Part shown: piece after piece, positions 34,616-45,900 of the stretch
How positions within the stretch are numbered: the stretch's first letter is position 1
Layout: each line of letters starts with the position of its first letter
DNA from: Bimuria novae-zelandiae CBS 107.79
Taxonomy: Eukaryota; Ascomycota; Dothideomycetes; Pleosporales; Didymosphaeriaceae
DNA: 64,000 nt
Assembly: GCA_010015655.1 (NCBI GenBank)
Contig: ML976677.1
Location: 332,031 to 396,030, forward strand
Reading direction: 5' to 3'
The notes under the pieces: model-generated
Told to the model about the DNA's origin: nothing
Database searches by the model: none
The model's input: the letters and a program-made list of their open reading frames with translations, nothing else
Translations under genes and position numbers: made by a program

Positions 34616-36386
34616 ATGGCGGCACTCACACCCTCACTCGGGTGTCAGATTGCTCCTCACTACGAGCACGATTATGATAGCGCCGACTCAACCAGTTCAG
34701 GTTCGGAAGATGAAGAAGAGCAGAATGAGGCCCAGGAGCAGCGGGAAGAAGTAGAGGCAGCGGACCTGGGGAAGGTGGAGACGCAGCAAGAGACCGCGGC
34801 CATTCGCACAGCAACGCGACCAACGTTGAAGACGAGGACGAGGAGCACCAGGCGCGAGCAACCGGAGCAATCTGTGGGATTCTTCCACTGGAAAATGGCG
34901 GGAGTACGGTTGCACGTGCTGAAGCTGTGGTGCCGGACGAATTTCATTCTTGCGGTCGCCATTTTCGCCTTACTAAGCCTGTTTTGGGGCGCGCTCTTTA
35001 ATCAAGAGAAAAGGATCGGTTCGCTTGGGGTCTGGGTGGTCGACTTCGATGGGCAAGGGTATGAGGGTGTTGAACCGTTCGTGGGTCCATATGTCACCCG
35101 TTCGATTCAGTCCATGGTCGACACCGGAGGACATCATCTTGGCTACACTTTTCGCCAGCCGTCAGATTTCGTCAACGACATTCTCAAGGTCCGAGAGAGT
35201 GTATACGACTTCAAAGCTTGGGCAGCTGTTATCATTAATCCGAATGCTACAGCATCGCTTGAAGCTGCTTTACGAAATGGGGACGATAACTACGATCCAT
35301 TAGGTGCTTGTCAGATCATCATCAATTCTGCGCGCGATCCGTCTACCGTCTCCACCTACATCAACCCAGCGCTGAACACGATTCAAAAAACTGTAATCGT
35401 GAACTTCGGTCGACAGTGGATCACGAAACTGCTAGCTAATAGCTCGGCCAACGATCTTGGTCTCGGAGCTGTTCCTCAGGCGATCTCACCCGGCATTGAT
35501 TTCACCATCTACGACCTGTGAGTGCATTCTACCATTCAGCCTTTAGATATGAGCTTGTGCTAATGCAACATACAGACGGCCTTTCGGTCCGCCCATTGCT
35601 ACACCCGCAACCTCGATCGGTCTCATCTACCTCATCATCATCTCCTTTTTCAGCTTCACCTTCTTCCTCCCGATCCACCTTAAATACCTCTCACCGCGCG
35701 GCCATCCGCCTCTACACTTCACGCACCTCATCGCCTGGCGCTACACTTCGACAGTCATATCCTACTTCCTGCTCTCCTGCGTCTACAGCCTCGTCTCCCT
35801 CGCCTTTCTCTTCCCCTTCTCCGGCTCATCCGGCTCGCACGCCTGGCCCGAGGTTGGCGTTACAGCATACGGAAGAGGCACCTTTATGGTATACTGGATG
35901 GTGAACTGGCTGGGCATGACAGCGCTGGGCCTCGCGAGCGAGAACATGGCCATGATGCTGGGAACCCCGTGGACAGCGCTGTGGCTCATTTTTTGGGTTA
36001 TCAGTAACGTCTGCACTGGCTTCTACCCGATTGCGCTCGAAAACACCTTTTATCGCTGGGGCTACGCGTGGCCGATTCACAACGTCGCGGAGCTCACGCG
36101 GCAAATCTTGTTCGATTTGCATCCGCGAATTGGGCTGAACCTTGGGGTTTTGGTCGTCTGGGTATGTTTTATCTCTGCAACGCTGGGTATGTTGCTAACT
36201 CAGATACAGGTTGTTGTCGACTCGATACTCTTTCCGATATGTTGCTTCTACATGCGGTGGAATACCATACGGGTCAAGAAAGCAGCGGCAGCGAAAGATG
36301 CAGCATGGCAGCAACAGATGGAGAGGGAGAGAGAGGACCCGAGTCTACTTGCTAGAATCACGACGGCACAGCGCAAACCGGCCTAG
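34616..36386 (+). CDS. DUF3533 / SNG1-like integral membrane protein
   Basis: Predicted 554 aa in three exons (34616-35517, 35576-36161, 36210-36386). The family includes yeast SNG1, linked to nitrosoguanidine resistance and plasma-membrane lipid asymmetry. The N-terminus is acidic and Ser/Glu-rich (SGSEDEEE), then a membrane segment around residues 105-130 (FILAVAIFALLSLFWGALF), a long non-cytosolic domain with GSLGVWVVDFD, then about five more membrane segments after residue 300. The junction YDL/RPFGPPIATPAT at intron 1 matches the family's DLRPF sequence. Conserved RWGYAWPIHNVAE and FPICCFYMRW sit near the end. Intron 1 is GTGAGT...CAG (58 bp). Intron 2 (36162-36209) is exactly 48 bp and has no stop, so retention would add 16 residues. 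It lies downstream of the Zn2Cys6 gene on the same strand. Substrate unknown. Confidence 0.9.
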
Positions 36387-37196
36387 GCGGTGGTTGCCGA
36401 GGCTCGCGTGGCTCTTGATTGAATAAAAGTTAATGTGAGGTTAGATTTCCAAGTGGTATGCGTTACTGGACTTTTGTATATAAGCAGGGAAAGGCGTTTG
36501 AATCGCACATGAGATTGGTTCAGTAACTGGACAAGTCGCGCTGTAATGTTGGGTATGGAGGCGGGAAGTGCCTCTGGCTGGGGGCGAAGTAGTTCGACTA
36601 AAAGTTATAAATGAACAATAGTACCGCAATATCTCTTCCTCCTCTTCCATTTTTCTACCCGAGCAAGTGTTGAATTTATGTCGACGAATATATCACGTTT
36701 TCTTCTTACGAAAAGACTGACCGCGGTCCTGGGGCTATGTTCTCGATGTCAGAAGGGCATCTTGCAAGCTTCCTCGAGGTAACACATGCAGCTGCGAGGA
36801 CGTTCCTCTAAGTAAATCTACATCGTGCTGGTGCAGTCTAGAGGCACAACGTTGTAATCGTTTACATGACTACAATGGGTGTGCTGCTGTATCGTGGTCA
36901 TCTGGCGTCAGTGCAGCACTGCTGTTCTTGGGCAGCTTCATAGAGTCATAATTAGACCCTGTCAGCTCATAGACCTTTTTCAAATGCTTAACAAAACATC
37001 TGTGCGTGAACCGGGCAAATTGGGTGGCCCCAAAAGTGGCTAGCGCAGCGTTGTCCAGTGAGGCAAGTGCGAGGCAGCCGTAACACAAACGGCCTCTCTT
37101 TCCCTCCACTTACTCTGCTCACTCTACTCTACTCACTCTCTCAACTCCTCTCAAACAATAAAACTTTCTCTCCAACAACGCGTAATCACCGCCCGC

Positions 37197-37322
37197 ATGG
37201 ATGAGCTCATACCAATCTTTCTCATCACCCTGCCCATCGCCAGCGCATCCAAGAGATGCTACGAGAAGATCCGCGACTGGCTTCGGTCCTTTACCACTTC
37301 TAGCACTGACAGCCCTGTCTAA
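37197..37322 (+). CDS. Small ORF, 41 aa, uncertain
   Basis: ATG at 37197 in context CCGCATGGA gives a 41-residue product. It has a hydrophobic start (IPIFLITLPIASA), then a charged stretch (KRCYEKIRDWLRSF), ending at TAA 37320. It could be a membrane micropeptide or chance. A purely statistical ORF of this length is common, and no neighbour supports a role. Confidence 0.2.
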   Translation: MDELIPIFLITLPIASASKRCYEKIRDWLRSFTTSSTDSPV

Positions 37323-39320
37323 GGTATTCGATTCCCCTCATATTACTCACAAGCGGCCGTCAAGAACTAAGCCAATTTCTTCCTACTTGTCCTCACTCGT
37401 CTACGCGATACGGCCTAGATAAGACGTCCACACCTCGTATTAATACTCGGTGGACCTACCTGGTAGCAATACTATGGTAGAGGAGATCTAATATCCACTG
37501 GTCCTCTAGCGCGGCAAGCAGGCGCGCCGGAGGTTATTCTCTGGTGGGCGGAGTACTGACTTTGCCAGCGCCCGGGGTTAACGCACTTCGCTGGGTAGTG
37601 ATGGAACTGCCTCGCCCATTCAGCCATTGAACACCGGTTGGATGGTAGCCTTGCGCATGCATGCTTGACTTTGAGGGTCGACGACGGCGGACGGGTCCAG
37701 CTTGGTTCCTTAACCGGAGTGATAACCTTGTCTGGTTGTCTGAGCTCGAACATGTTTTCACTTTTGCTTTTTGTTTCCTGAGATTTTGCTAACACTTGAT
37801 CGCAGACAATTGAAGAGCAGGACCGGCTCCTCACGCGATGACCTTGGATTCGCTCGCACTTACTCGCGCCATTGCTGCGCCTCGGGTTTTGCGTTTGAGA
37901 CTTCCGCTGCTCTGATCACACTTTCGGTTTGTATCTTCAACTGATGAGCGATTTGCTGACACTTGATAGGTCTAGGTCGATTGATCGTGAGATACTGGGG
38001 ATGTTGGGGCTTGGTGGTTTTGATTGGGATTTGGATACGCAATGAAAAGTTTTTGCATATGCTGGCAGCATCCACATATTTATTCATCCAGTGATGTCTT
38101 GTAAACCAAGCGGCTTTTAGGACCTACAGCACGTCAATACCCTCGTCGTGTGCAGTGGGGTGCTAACGTGAATGAGGTGAAGTTGCACGGAATGGATGAC
38201 TGCTTGCAACAGAGATGCAGACCAAGTAACGCAGCAGGTTCCACCTGCTAAATAACCAAAGACATCGAAGATCTGGAGTCACTCTCGAACTCTCATACCC
38301 TTTTTGCCATTCAGATGTTATGCCCGCAATTCATAGCGTCCTCGGTACTCCTCCTTCTAGGCATCACGAACAATCTCTTACAGGCAGATCAAAGGTAAAG
38401 GAGCCCAAAACAAAGCACCACGACCAAGCTGGCCGCTCTCTATACCAAAACACCATTAACGAAAGACTTACCAACCTCCCCACGCATTTACTCCACAGTG
38501 CAGGAAACCTAGTATCCATCCCTTTCCCATCCATCTACCAGCCCACCACCCTCAAAGCCCCATCCGCAAACCCCTCCGATCTACTCCCCACAGCAAAGCG
38601 CAAAACCCTCTAGCAACCCCATCCCACCCACATCCTAACTCCACTCTATCCCCATCCTAGCCTCCACTCTATTCCCCTCACCACCAAACGCATCGAACAC
38701 CTCCCCTCTTAACCTCAAGCACCCCCCTCTGCTCCACGACACCGTTTCACCCAGCCACGTCACCACCTCCTCGTGATCCCCTCCCCAGTCCCCATCCTGG
38801 CTGAAACCTAGCGCGCAACCAAGCACCACCAAGCCTTACCGTCTCGAGAGCTCAATGCGTTCCCCTCACCGCACCAACTTTAATGCGCGTCAGAGCCCCT
38901 GCCCCCGTTAGCTGTCACCATCGGACCCTGTGTGTGGCTGAGCACTGGACTCTGGAAGCAGGGAGGAGCACGTGCCATCGGACCGGAAACCACGCCTCGG
39001 ACAATTAGTCTGAAAATGCAGGGTCCAGCCAAATGCCCATGCATGCGTCGTGGAACAAGATCTCACCTGTATCCGGGGCGTTGGGAGTTGTGGAATGGGA
39101 TGGAATGCTCCTCTATGTCGTGGCGTCCAGCGGTGGAGCTCTAAAAATAGCCCTTCTCCAAGACTCCACTGGCACCCAAGGACGTGAGAAAAGGAATGAA
39201 ATGCTCAGTAGAAGCAGTGTAAGTAAGTAGTCAGTATAACAATCTTGCTACTAGCCCCCCCGGCGTTCGCATTCATTCGCCTCTCGTTTAAAAGTTAACA
39301 CTACACATTTAACAACACCT

Positions 39321-39348
39321 CCCCTCCCCTCCCCTCGCCCCATCCCCC
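39321..39348 (-). other. G-quadruplex-forming motif
   Basis: The plus strand has five C runs of four or five separated by 1-3 bases (39321-39324, 39326-39329, 39331-39334, 39338-39341, 39344-39348). The minus strand therefore has five G-runs with loops of 1-3 nt, fitting the G4 consensus well. It lies about 0.5 kb beyond the 3' end of the TBC gene. Confidence 0.65.
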
Positions 39349-39838
39349 ATTGAAAGTAAAGCACAGGTATACGCTTGAACCACGAAAAACCCCACACCAC
39401 CCTGCAGTGGCTGTAGAATATATGTAATCTCTCAAAGAGAAAGAGAATAGAAAGAGAATAAAAAGGGATAAAAAACGCCGGTAACGCTATGCGGTTGTAC
39501 AGCGCGCTGTAGTGCGGCTAGTAGGAGAAAATACAGGAAAAGAAGGCGTTCGTGCCCGCGTCGTATCATCATCTGTCGTAGTCTTTGCTGTGATGTGCTG
39601 GATTGTGTTATCCAGGGCTTATGAATATAACGATAAGGTATGCTGGTGGTAGGTGTAGTGGGTGTCCCTGGTACAGTGAAGTGCAGAACAGAGCAGCTCG
39701 CCGAGTCGCGCCCTCGCCGAGAAAACATCAAAACCGCATCTGGCTCCTCGATTATGCTTCGTACTTGGTGTCTAAAATGTCGAATAGATCATCGTCCTCC
39801 CGTCTCACCGGGGTTGTCTTTCTTGGAATTGGGATAGC

Positions 39839-42417
39839 TTATGAACTCTTTCCCGCCTCGTAGACTTTGCCCATGAATTCGTCTGGGCTCTCGCGCAGCG
39901 CTTTCGTTCTCAGCACTTCCACAACGTCGTTGGCGTCGCCGCTCATGCAGCTTCCCTCGAGCGCTCCCATCAAGCCCACCGCTACCCGCGGCGGGATCTT
40001 GTCGCCCTCGATTGCATATACGTCCATGATTCGCGCTGCATGCTCGATGCTGACACGGTCGCAGAACAGACTTCTAAAAACTGGGAGGAGTATATCGTGG
40101 GGCTCGACGCGGAGTTCGGCAAGGCGCTGTGCGAGGCTGGGGCACTTCTTCGACAGCGCAGAAAGGGTGGTGTCGTAGGCGGCGTTGATAGCAGTCGGGT
40201 CGCGGACAAGGAACGAGAGCGGGAGGGCGCGGTTCAGTATGTTCGAGAGGACGATGAAGGAGTCTGCGGGGGACATGTTGAGCAGGAAGAGCGCTGCCAT
40301 GTGGTGGATGCCGACAGTGGTGTCGACGTCTGGACGGTAGGAGCTGTAAGCAATGCAGATGTTGACGAGGTCCTGATGGAGCGGCTGCTCGGGCGAGTCC
40401 TGCGTCTGCGGTGCGAACATCTTTAGCTCAGCGAAGACGCTCCTCGTGTTCTCGACGATGTGTGCGTAGCGGCCGTCGAGGGCGGATTCGCCTAGCTCCT
40501 TGACCTGCAACTGAGCATTCTCTAGCGCAACGTTGTAAGTGATTTCTGAGACCTCGAGCTCGTTGCCCACGGCCCGCTTCCAGACCTGTCCGCGTAGCTT
40601 TGCGGGCACGCCGTTCCACCACATCTTGCGGTGTGAGCCCTTGAGCTCGGGAGCGGACATCTCCTGGTCCCAGTTGGGAAGTAGCAAGCTCGACCAGTAT
40701 TCGGCTTTGATGCGCTCGGCCTTCTCGCGGGCAACTGCCTCTTCCTCTTGCCGCTTGGCTTCGAGGCGTTCTGGAACACGTCAGCGCGAGCTCGATTGAT
40801 TCGGAACATGTACTCACCAGCTTCCTCGACCCGCGCCAGCATCTTCTGGTACTCCTTCAGATGCTTCTTCTCCTCCTTCGGGTCCTTAGGCGGGAGCCAC
40901 GACGGGCGAGTGCGTGAGAGGTACTTCTCCTTCTCCAGAGAAGGTCGGAAGGGGTCGATGAGCGGATCGCTCTTGCGGATGGGCGGCAGCGGGACGGTCT
41001 TCTTTTTCTTCTTCGACTCGGCTTCGCCCATTGACGATGAGCGTGACAGGCTAGGCTGTTGACGCTTGATCTCCTGCTGGTGATCGATCTCGTTCTGGTA
41101 CTCCTCCAGCGCCTCTGTGAGCTTCCGTGCGTCTGCATCGAGCGTGCCATATGTCTCTTCCCACGTATTCGTCGTCTGACGGCCCAGTGCTGGGAACTGG
41201 TTCTCCTTGTCCGAATTCGGCGTCGGCGGCTGCGAAGGGGAGCCGTGGTCTGACGAAACGGGCGATGCCTTCGCGGAGGATGCCTCACCGCGCAGCGAGG
41301 CTGGTCGGCTGGTCGTCAATGCCTGGGGTGGGCTACCGCAGGAGGAAGGAGCAGGTGATCGCTCCAGTGCAGGTCGGGGTGAAATGGGCACATTCCAGAT
41401 GACTGCATCCTCAGGAAGCTCGTCGTCCTCGTCGTCGCACTCGGCTTCGCGCTCCTTGACCGTCTTGCGGGCAGCTTGCTGCCATGACTGTCTCCTAGCA
41501 ACCATCGAGGGCGAGGGCGACACTTCCAGATTGCGGGAGCTGTTGCGGGAAAGGGAACGCTGGGAGGACGAGGAAGGAAGCGGCTTCTTCGGGGTAGGTG
41601 ATCTCGAACGACGGACAGGGGCCTGCAGGTTGGTGATGTTGGCCAGCGAGGGGGCAGAGGGCGACGAGAAGCCTCTCCGCATCTGCTTCCCTGGGGCGTG
41701 CAGCTGCGAGCCGGCCCGCAGACTGCCCGTCGTCTGGATCTTCATGGCAGCCGAACGCGGCTTCGAGCCCTTTGTGAGATCGCGGAACGAATGTGGTGCT
41801 GCATGTGGCATGCTGCGGGTACGAGGAGCTTCGAAGAGGATGCGGTTCGGCGAGTGAGGCACGTGGAAGTGCGAGGGGCCCACGGCATCGTCGGCTAGAT
41901 TGATGTCCTCAAAGTGGGAGAGGTCGCTGGGGCCCATGTCGCTGAGGCTCTCGGAGTGGAAGCTCGAAGATTTGCTGCTCTTCGAGTTGGTCAAGTCGGG
42001 CGGGCTGCCCGGCGCGGCGAGGGGCATCGTGTGCGCGTGATGCATGACGGCGGCCATGAGGGGCCGCGGGTCCTTCTTCTGTTGCTGGAGAGCGTAGCTG
42101 GGAGCCCGAATGCGTCTTTGGGAGGGGCCCAGGGCGCGGGTGAGCGTTTGTTTGGCACAGGTGGTGCGCGTCGACGGAATCAGAGCAGTGACATAGTCGG
42201 TCTCGCTGATCATGTACAGGCTCTTGTCGTTGTAGGTGTGCGAAAGAATATACTCGTCCAGTGCTGCACCCGCGCCGAATGCGTGGTGTTGTTGCGCTGC
42301 AAAGAGCGCCGTAGGCATCTCGACGGTAGGCGCAATTTCGGGAGAAGCAATTTGGCTAAGCCCCTGACGGGAGCGAACAACCCCTGCAAGGCCCGGAGGG
42401 GACAAAGCGTGGGTCAA
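39839..42417 (-). CDS. TBC-domain (Rab GAP-like) protein with long disordered N-terminus
   Basis: Predicted 843 aa in two exons (42417-40818, 40770-39839) split by a 47-bp intron with GTGAGT donor and CAG acceptor; phases agree. Residues 1-430 are low-complexity, Ser/Pro-rich, with PLAAPGSPPDLT and SSKSSSFHSESL blocks. A basic/coiled region (EERL, RQEEEAVAREKAERIKAE) across the splice leads to LLLPNWD and the TBC domain from about residue 560 (WWNGVPAKLRGQVWKRAVG) to the end. TBC proteins usually speed GTP hydrolysis on Rab GTPases in membrane traffic. Here the canonical YxQ finger position reads T-T-V-G-I and the I-x-x-D-x-x-R motif reads IVENTRS, so both fingers look altered. The first ATG was used; Met34 or later ones are possible. 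Confidence 0.87.
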
Positions 42418-42937
42418 CGTTCACGGCAGAATGCGACTGGGTGGCCGTTCTTGACTTCTTTGATTGAATGTTCGTTCGTAGGTAGCGGTGCAGGTGCGAG
42501 TCGGCGAAAGGGGAGCCGCAGGTCTACATCATAGTTCTGCCGCAGTCCTCAGGCCGCACAAGGGGTTCGCTCGGACTTGACAGGCGCTGCGGGTGTCTCT
42601 AGACGCCGACAGCGTTGGAGACTGGGCAAGGTGAAACCAGATGGCCGGTGTGGCTGGAGCCCGCCCACTTTGCGAACCGTTGACATCGGTTACATCACGA
42701 CAGCCCCCGGTACCAGCCTGGGAACAGTTACTTGGGGAGACTTGTGGCCCAAAAGGCGCTTTCACGGCCAATTGCTACCTACCCGATGGCTATCTATCTA
42801 TCGAGAACTCACACCTGCGCCAATGCATGCAAGATCGCAAAAGACCATGATCCAGCAGATGGTAGCTTCGCGGCAATGCCTTGTCTCGTCCTCATCACGA
42901 TTACATTTGCAGAAGACTCTGGCTCCGAAGTATCCGT
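42418..42937. promoter_or_regulatory. Promoter region of TBC gene and 3' end of TERT
   Basis: 520 bp between two minus-strand genes, so it must hold the TERT terminator and the TBC promoter. Short frames here are not supported as genes. Confidence 0.45.
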
Positions 42938-45900
42938 TCACATGCAGGCCAAGCTCACCGCGTCTTCGAGCATGCGCCTTTCCGCACTGTCACTTGGTCG
43001 GACCGCCACCAGTTGTGCATGAAGCCACGCCAAAAGCGCGCCGTGCTGCGTCTGTCGGCGCCGAAACGCTGTGCCGAAAGCGCTCGACGCCAGCCTACCC
43101 GTGGTACATCAGCAATGGCTCGATTGTGAGACAGCTGGGCCCAGCCACACATGCACTTACCACTGGATCTGCCGCCGCGAAATGATCCCCCGTACCTTCT
43201 CCGCGTTTTGTGCTGCTCTACTGCGCGTCCGACGCTGCAGCATCACGAATGCAAGCGCTGCGATGCCATCCACTATATCTGCAGCGCACAAGAGCATGTG
43301 TTAGAGTAGTCCGTGATCCTAGCAGGGTTATGCAAGGATCGACACTGCATCGCTAGATGATGCATGTGTTGTCAAGAACTCTTACGCTTTTGGGGAAATT
43401 AAACGTACTGATAAGTAAGCTCGAACGTATTGGCCGTGTCTTGGACATGCTGCGCGCATACTCGAAGCACCTCACCGCCGCTTCGTGGAAGGCGTGGTAC
43501 AGGTTGGCGAGCACTGTCGGCACGCTATTGAACGACGTGTCTATCAGCATGGCCTGCAACTGGATCTTGAACCCACTGTTACTGGTTAGCATAGCGCAGT
43601 TCTTGATTTCGGCGATTTCTGCACAAATATCTCGTCTACCCCGAAAAAGATCTGCAGCGCCACGAATCCAACAATACTACTTACTTGAGTGCCTTTCGAT
43701 GGAATGTTTGTCCGGGCACCTTGGCCAGATCCACAGTCAAGGAATCGGTAATGTCTGCCAACCAACGTTAGCTCAAGTTAGTCAATGATGTAAACAGAAA
43801 TGGGCACATACTTGCAGGACCAGTGCGCTCGTTGCTTTTGCTGACTTCCAGGGTGCGCATGTCTATCTGCACGCCACAGTAGGGAAATCTCACTCCCGAG
43901 ACACTCCGCGGTACCCGACTGCCGTCTTCCGTGAGCACCTCGAAGTTGGCCAACGACTTCGCAGTCTTGACTACAACGCCATAGTCCGGATGGCCACGAT
44001 GCATGACCTGTACAAAGCGCTCAGCATGTCCGCGATTAGTCGTGATCAAGCAAAAGTCGTCGAGCAATCGAAGCAACAGACAATCGTCGCCAAGCGCAAA
44101 GCTTAGCACGTCGCGCTCGAGCTCGGCATAGAAGAAATTACAAAGGATGGTCGAGAGTACAGAGCCCTGTGGGATTCCTGACTTTTGGCGGTAGAACCTC
44201 TTTCCGATCTTAACGAGATTGCGTTCAACGTGCTCACGCAATAGCTGCATTAGATCATCCTTGGTCTCGAATTTCTGCGCTGCTGTGTTCACGAACACTG
44301 TGTTCGCCTTTGATCCGACGTATTTTTCCTGCACGAGGCGATCGAATGGAGCAATGCCGTCTGCACCTGCGCTGTGTGCGACATACCGTTTTTGCGGCAT
44401 CGGGTTCACGTATTGCCCATCCAGTCGCTGGAGTTGACCAAGAGCACGAACCTCTACATGCTTGCCTGTGTGGTATCGCTGCGTAATCAAGAGACTGTCT
44501 ACCATCGCAAGCAGGCGTTGCTGGGGGATAGTGTCGAAGCAGGACTGCACATCGACTTTCGCAAAATACAGCGGGCTATCTCCGAGCCCTTGTTCAACCA
44601 ACGACTGCCTGAAAGCCGATAACTTTGGGAACATATCGCCGACTGAAAACAGCGACGAGCCAAACTTCTCAGGTCTGAGGGACTGCTTGAATTAGTTCAA
44701 TGCGATCAATTTCGATGTGCACAAGGGTGCTTAACTAACCTTCTCATAAATGATCACGTTGAACGCCGGTGTCATCACCGAATTGATACTACGGCCCAGG
44801 AGCGTAGTGCCATTTCTCACAATCTGCTGTCTCCGTTTCAAATTCGTAATGAGCCGCACGCCCGCCTTCTTCGGCAGCAGCCTGATCTTGCTATATCCCA
44901 AAGACCTCACAGACAGCAGCTTCGTAGCCCTCTCCGTAGGCACCTCCTCGTACAGATTCAACCTCAGATTCGACAGCGACGGCTCCGCCAACATGCGCCA
45001 AACATCGTGGCGAAAGTAAAACAAGCGATTGCGATGCACGTTCGACTCGGTGACGTGAAAATTCGAGCGAATCAAGGGTATCAAAAACGAATCAAACACC
45101 CAGTATACAAACTCTAGAAAGATCTCTTTTCGTTTATCGTGGTCGGATTTAGCCATGTTAGTGGCGTCCCCTTGACCCGGCGGTCGGAGCCAGGCTAAAG
45201 TGGAAATCTGCGCGGCTGTTAAACGTCTATGCAATCCTTCTGCAGGCTACGGGCTTACCTGGACGTTCTCTGTCACCTGATGCAGCGTGAGACTTTCGAA
45301 TCTGCGGAGGCTGATAAAGTGGTCTATCCAGAACATGATTATGTGCTTGTTGTGGTCGCCGCCCCAGAAAGCGTGGGGTATCACTTTGGCGAGCACGGCG
45401 CGGCAGAATGCAGAGACGTGGGCGATGGGACAGGCCATATCTGTGAAACAGGTCTCTTCAACGGCTTTTGCTTTCGATTCTGGGGGATTTGCATCGTTGG
45501 GATGTTCAGTTGATACAGCAGCCATGGATATGTCGTCTTTCGGCTGAAGTGCACTCTTCCTCCAAACCGGCTTGGACGACAGATCCAGACCTTCGACAGG
45601 ACAATAGTGGCGGAGAAGTTCCATGTACGAGCACCTCTTGTTCAACTTGCGCAGCTTGTTGACCAACGCAACAGGTTCGCCGCGCAGTCTCTTCGGAACA
45701 CGTTGTTTCCATCTCAAGATCAGCTTTTCCGTGCGTTTCACTTGAGGCAACTCTCGACACATAGCCTGGTGGATTTCCTTTTCGCGTAAAGTGTAGTCCT
45801 TGAACGCCATAGTCGTCTCCCGCTTGTCTACCGCCGAGGTAAACACATTGTGTAACCCATACTGACGAGGGAACAAATGCCGCATTACGTGTACGGTCTG

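Larger units (their letters stand above)
36387..39838. other. 3.4-kb region with no convincing gene
   Basis: Open frames here are short, often overlap on both strands and lack domains. 38300-38830 is strongly C-rich on the plus strand, and 39310-39350 holds a G-quadruplex motif on the minus strand. One small ORF (37197-37322) has a fair start context. The left part contains the 3' end of the DUF3533 gene, the right part the 3' end of the TBC gene. A non-coding RNA gene could be missed. Confidence 0.5.

Noticed and set aside
35518..35904. Separate Ser-rich protein after the DUF3533 exon 1
   Set aside because: It is an off-frame reading of DUF3533 exon 2; splicing at GTGAGT/CAG gives the conserved membrane sequence.
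37472..37834. 120-codon minus-strand frame in the gene-poor region
   Set aside because: No domain, overlapping frames on both strands, low-complexity composition, no splice context.
38320..38613. 97-codon plus-strand frame
   Set aside because: It lies in a C-rich stretch that lacks stops by composition; product is Pro/Ser/His-rich without motif.
41207..42534. Long plus-strand frames opposite the TBC gene
   Set aside because: They mirror a GC-rich coding sequence on the minus strand with a clear domain; no domain or good start on the plus strand.
42577..43185. 202-codon plus-strand frame
   Set aside because: It lies over the 3' exons of TERT on the other strand, has no domain, and its text looks like antisense reading. 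The TERT exons below it close in phase.
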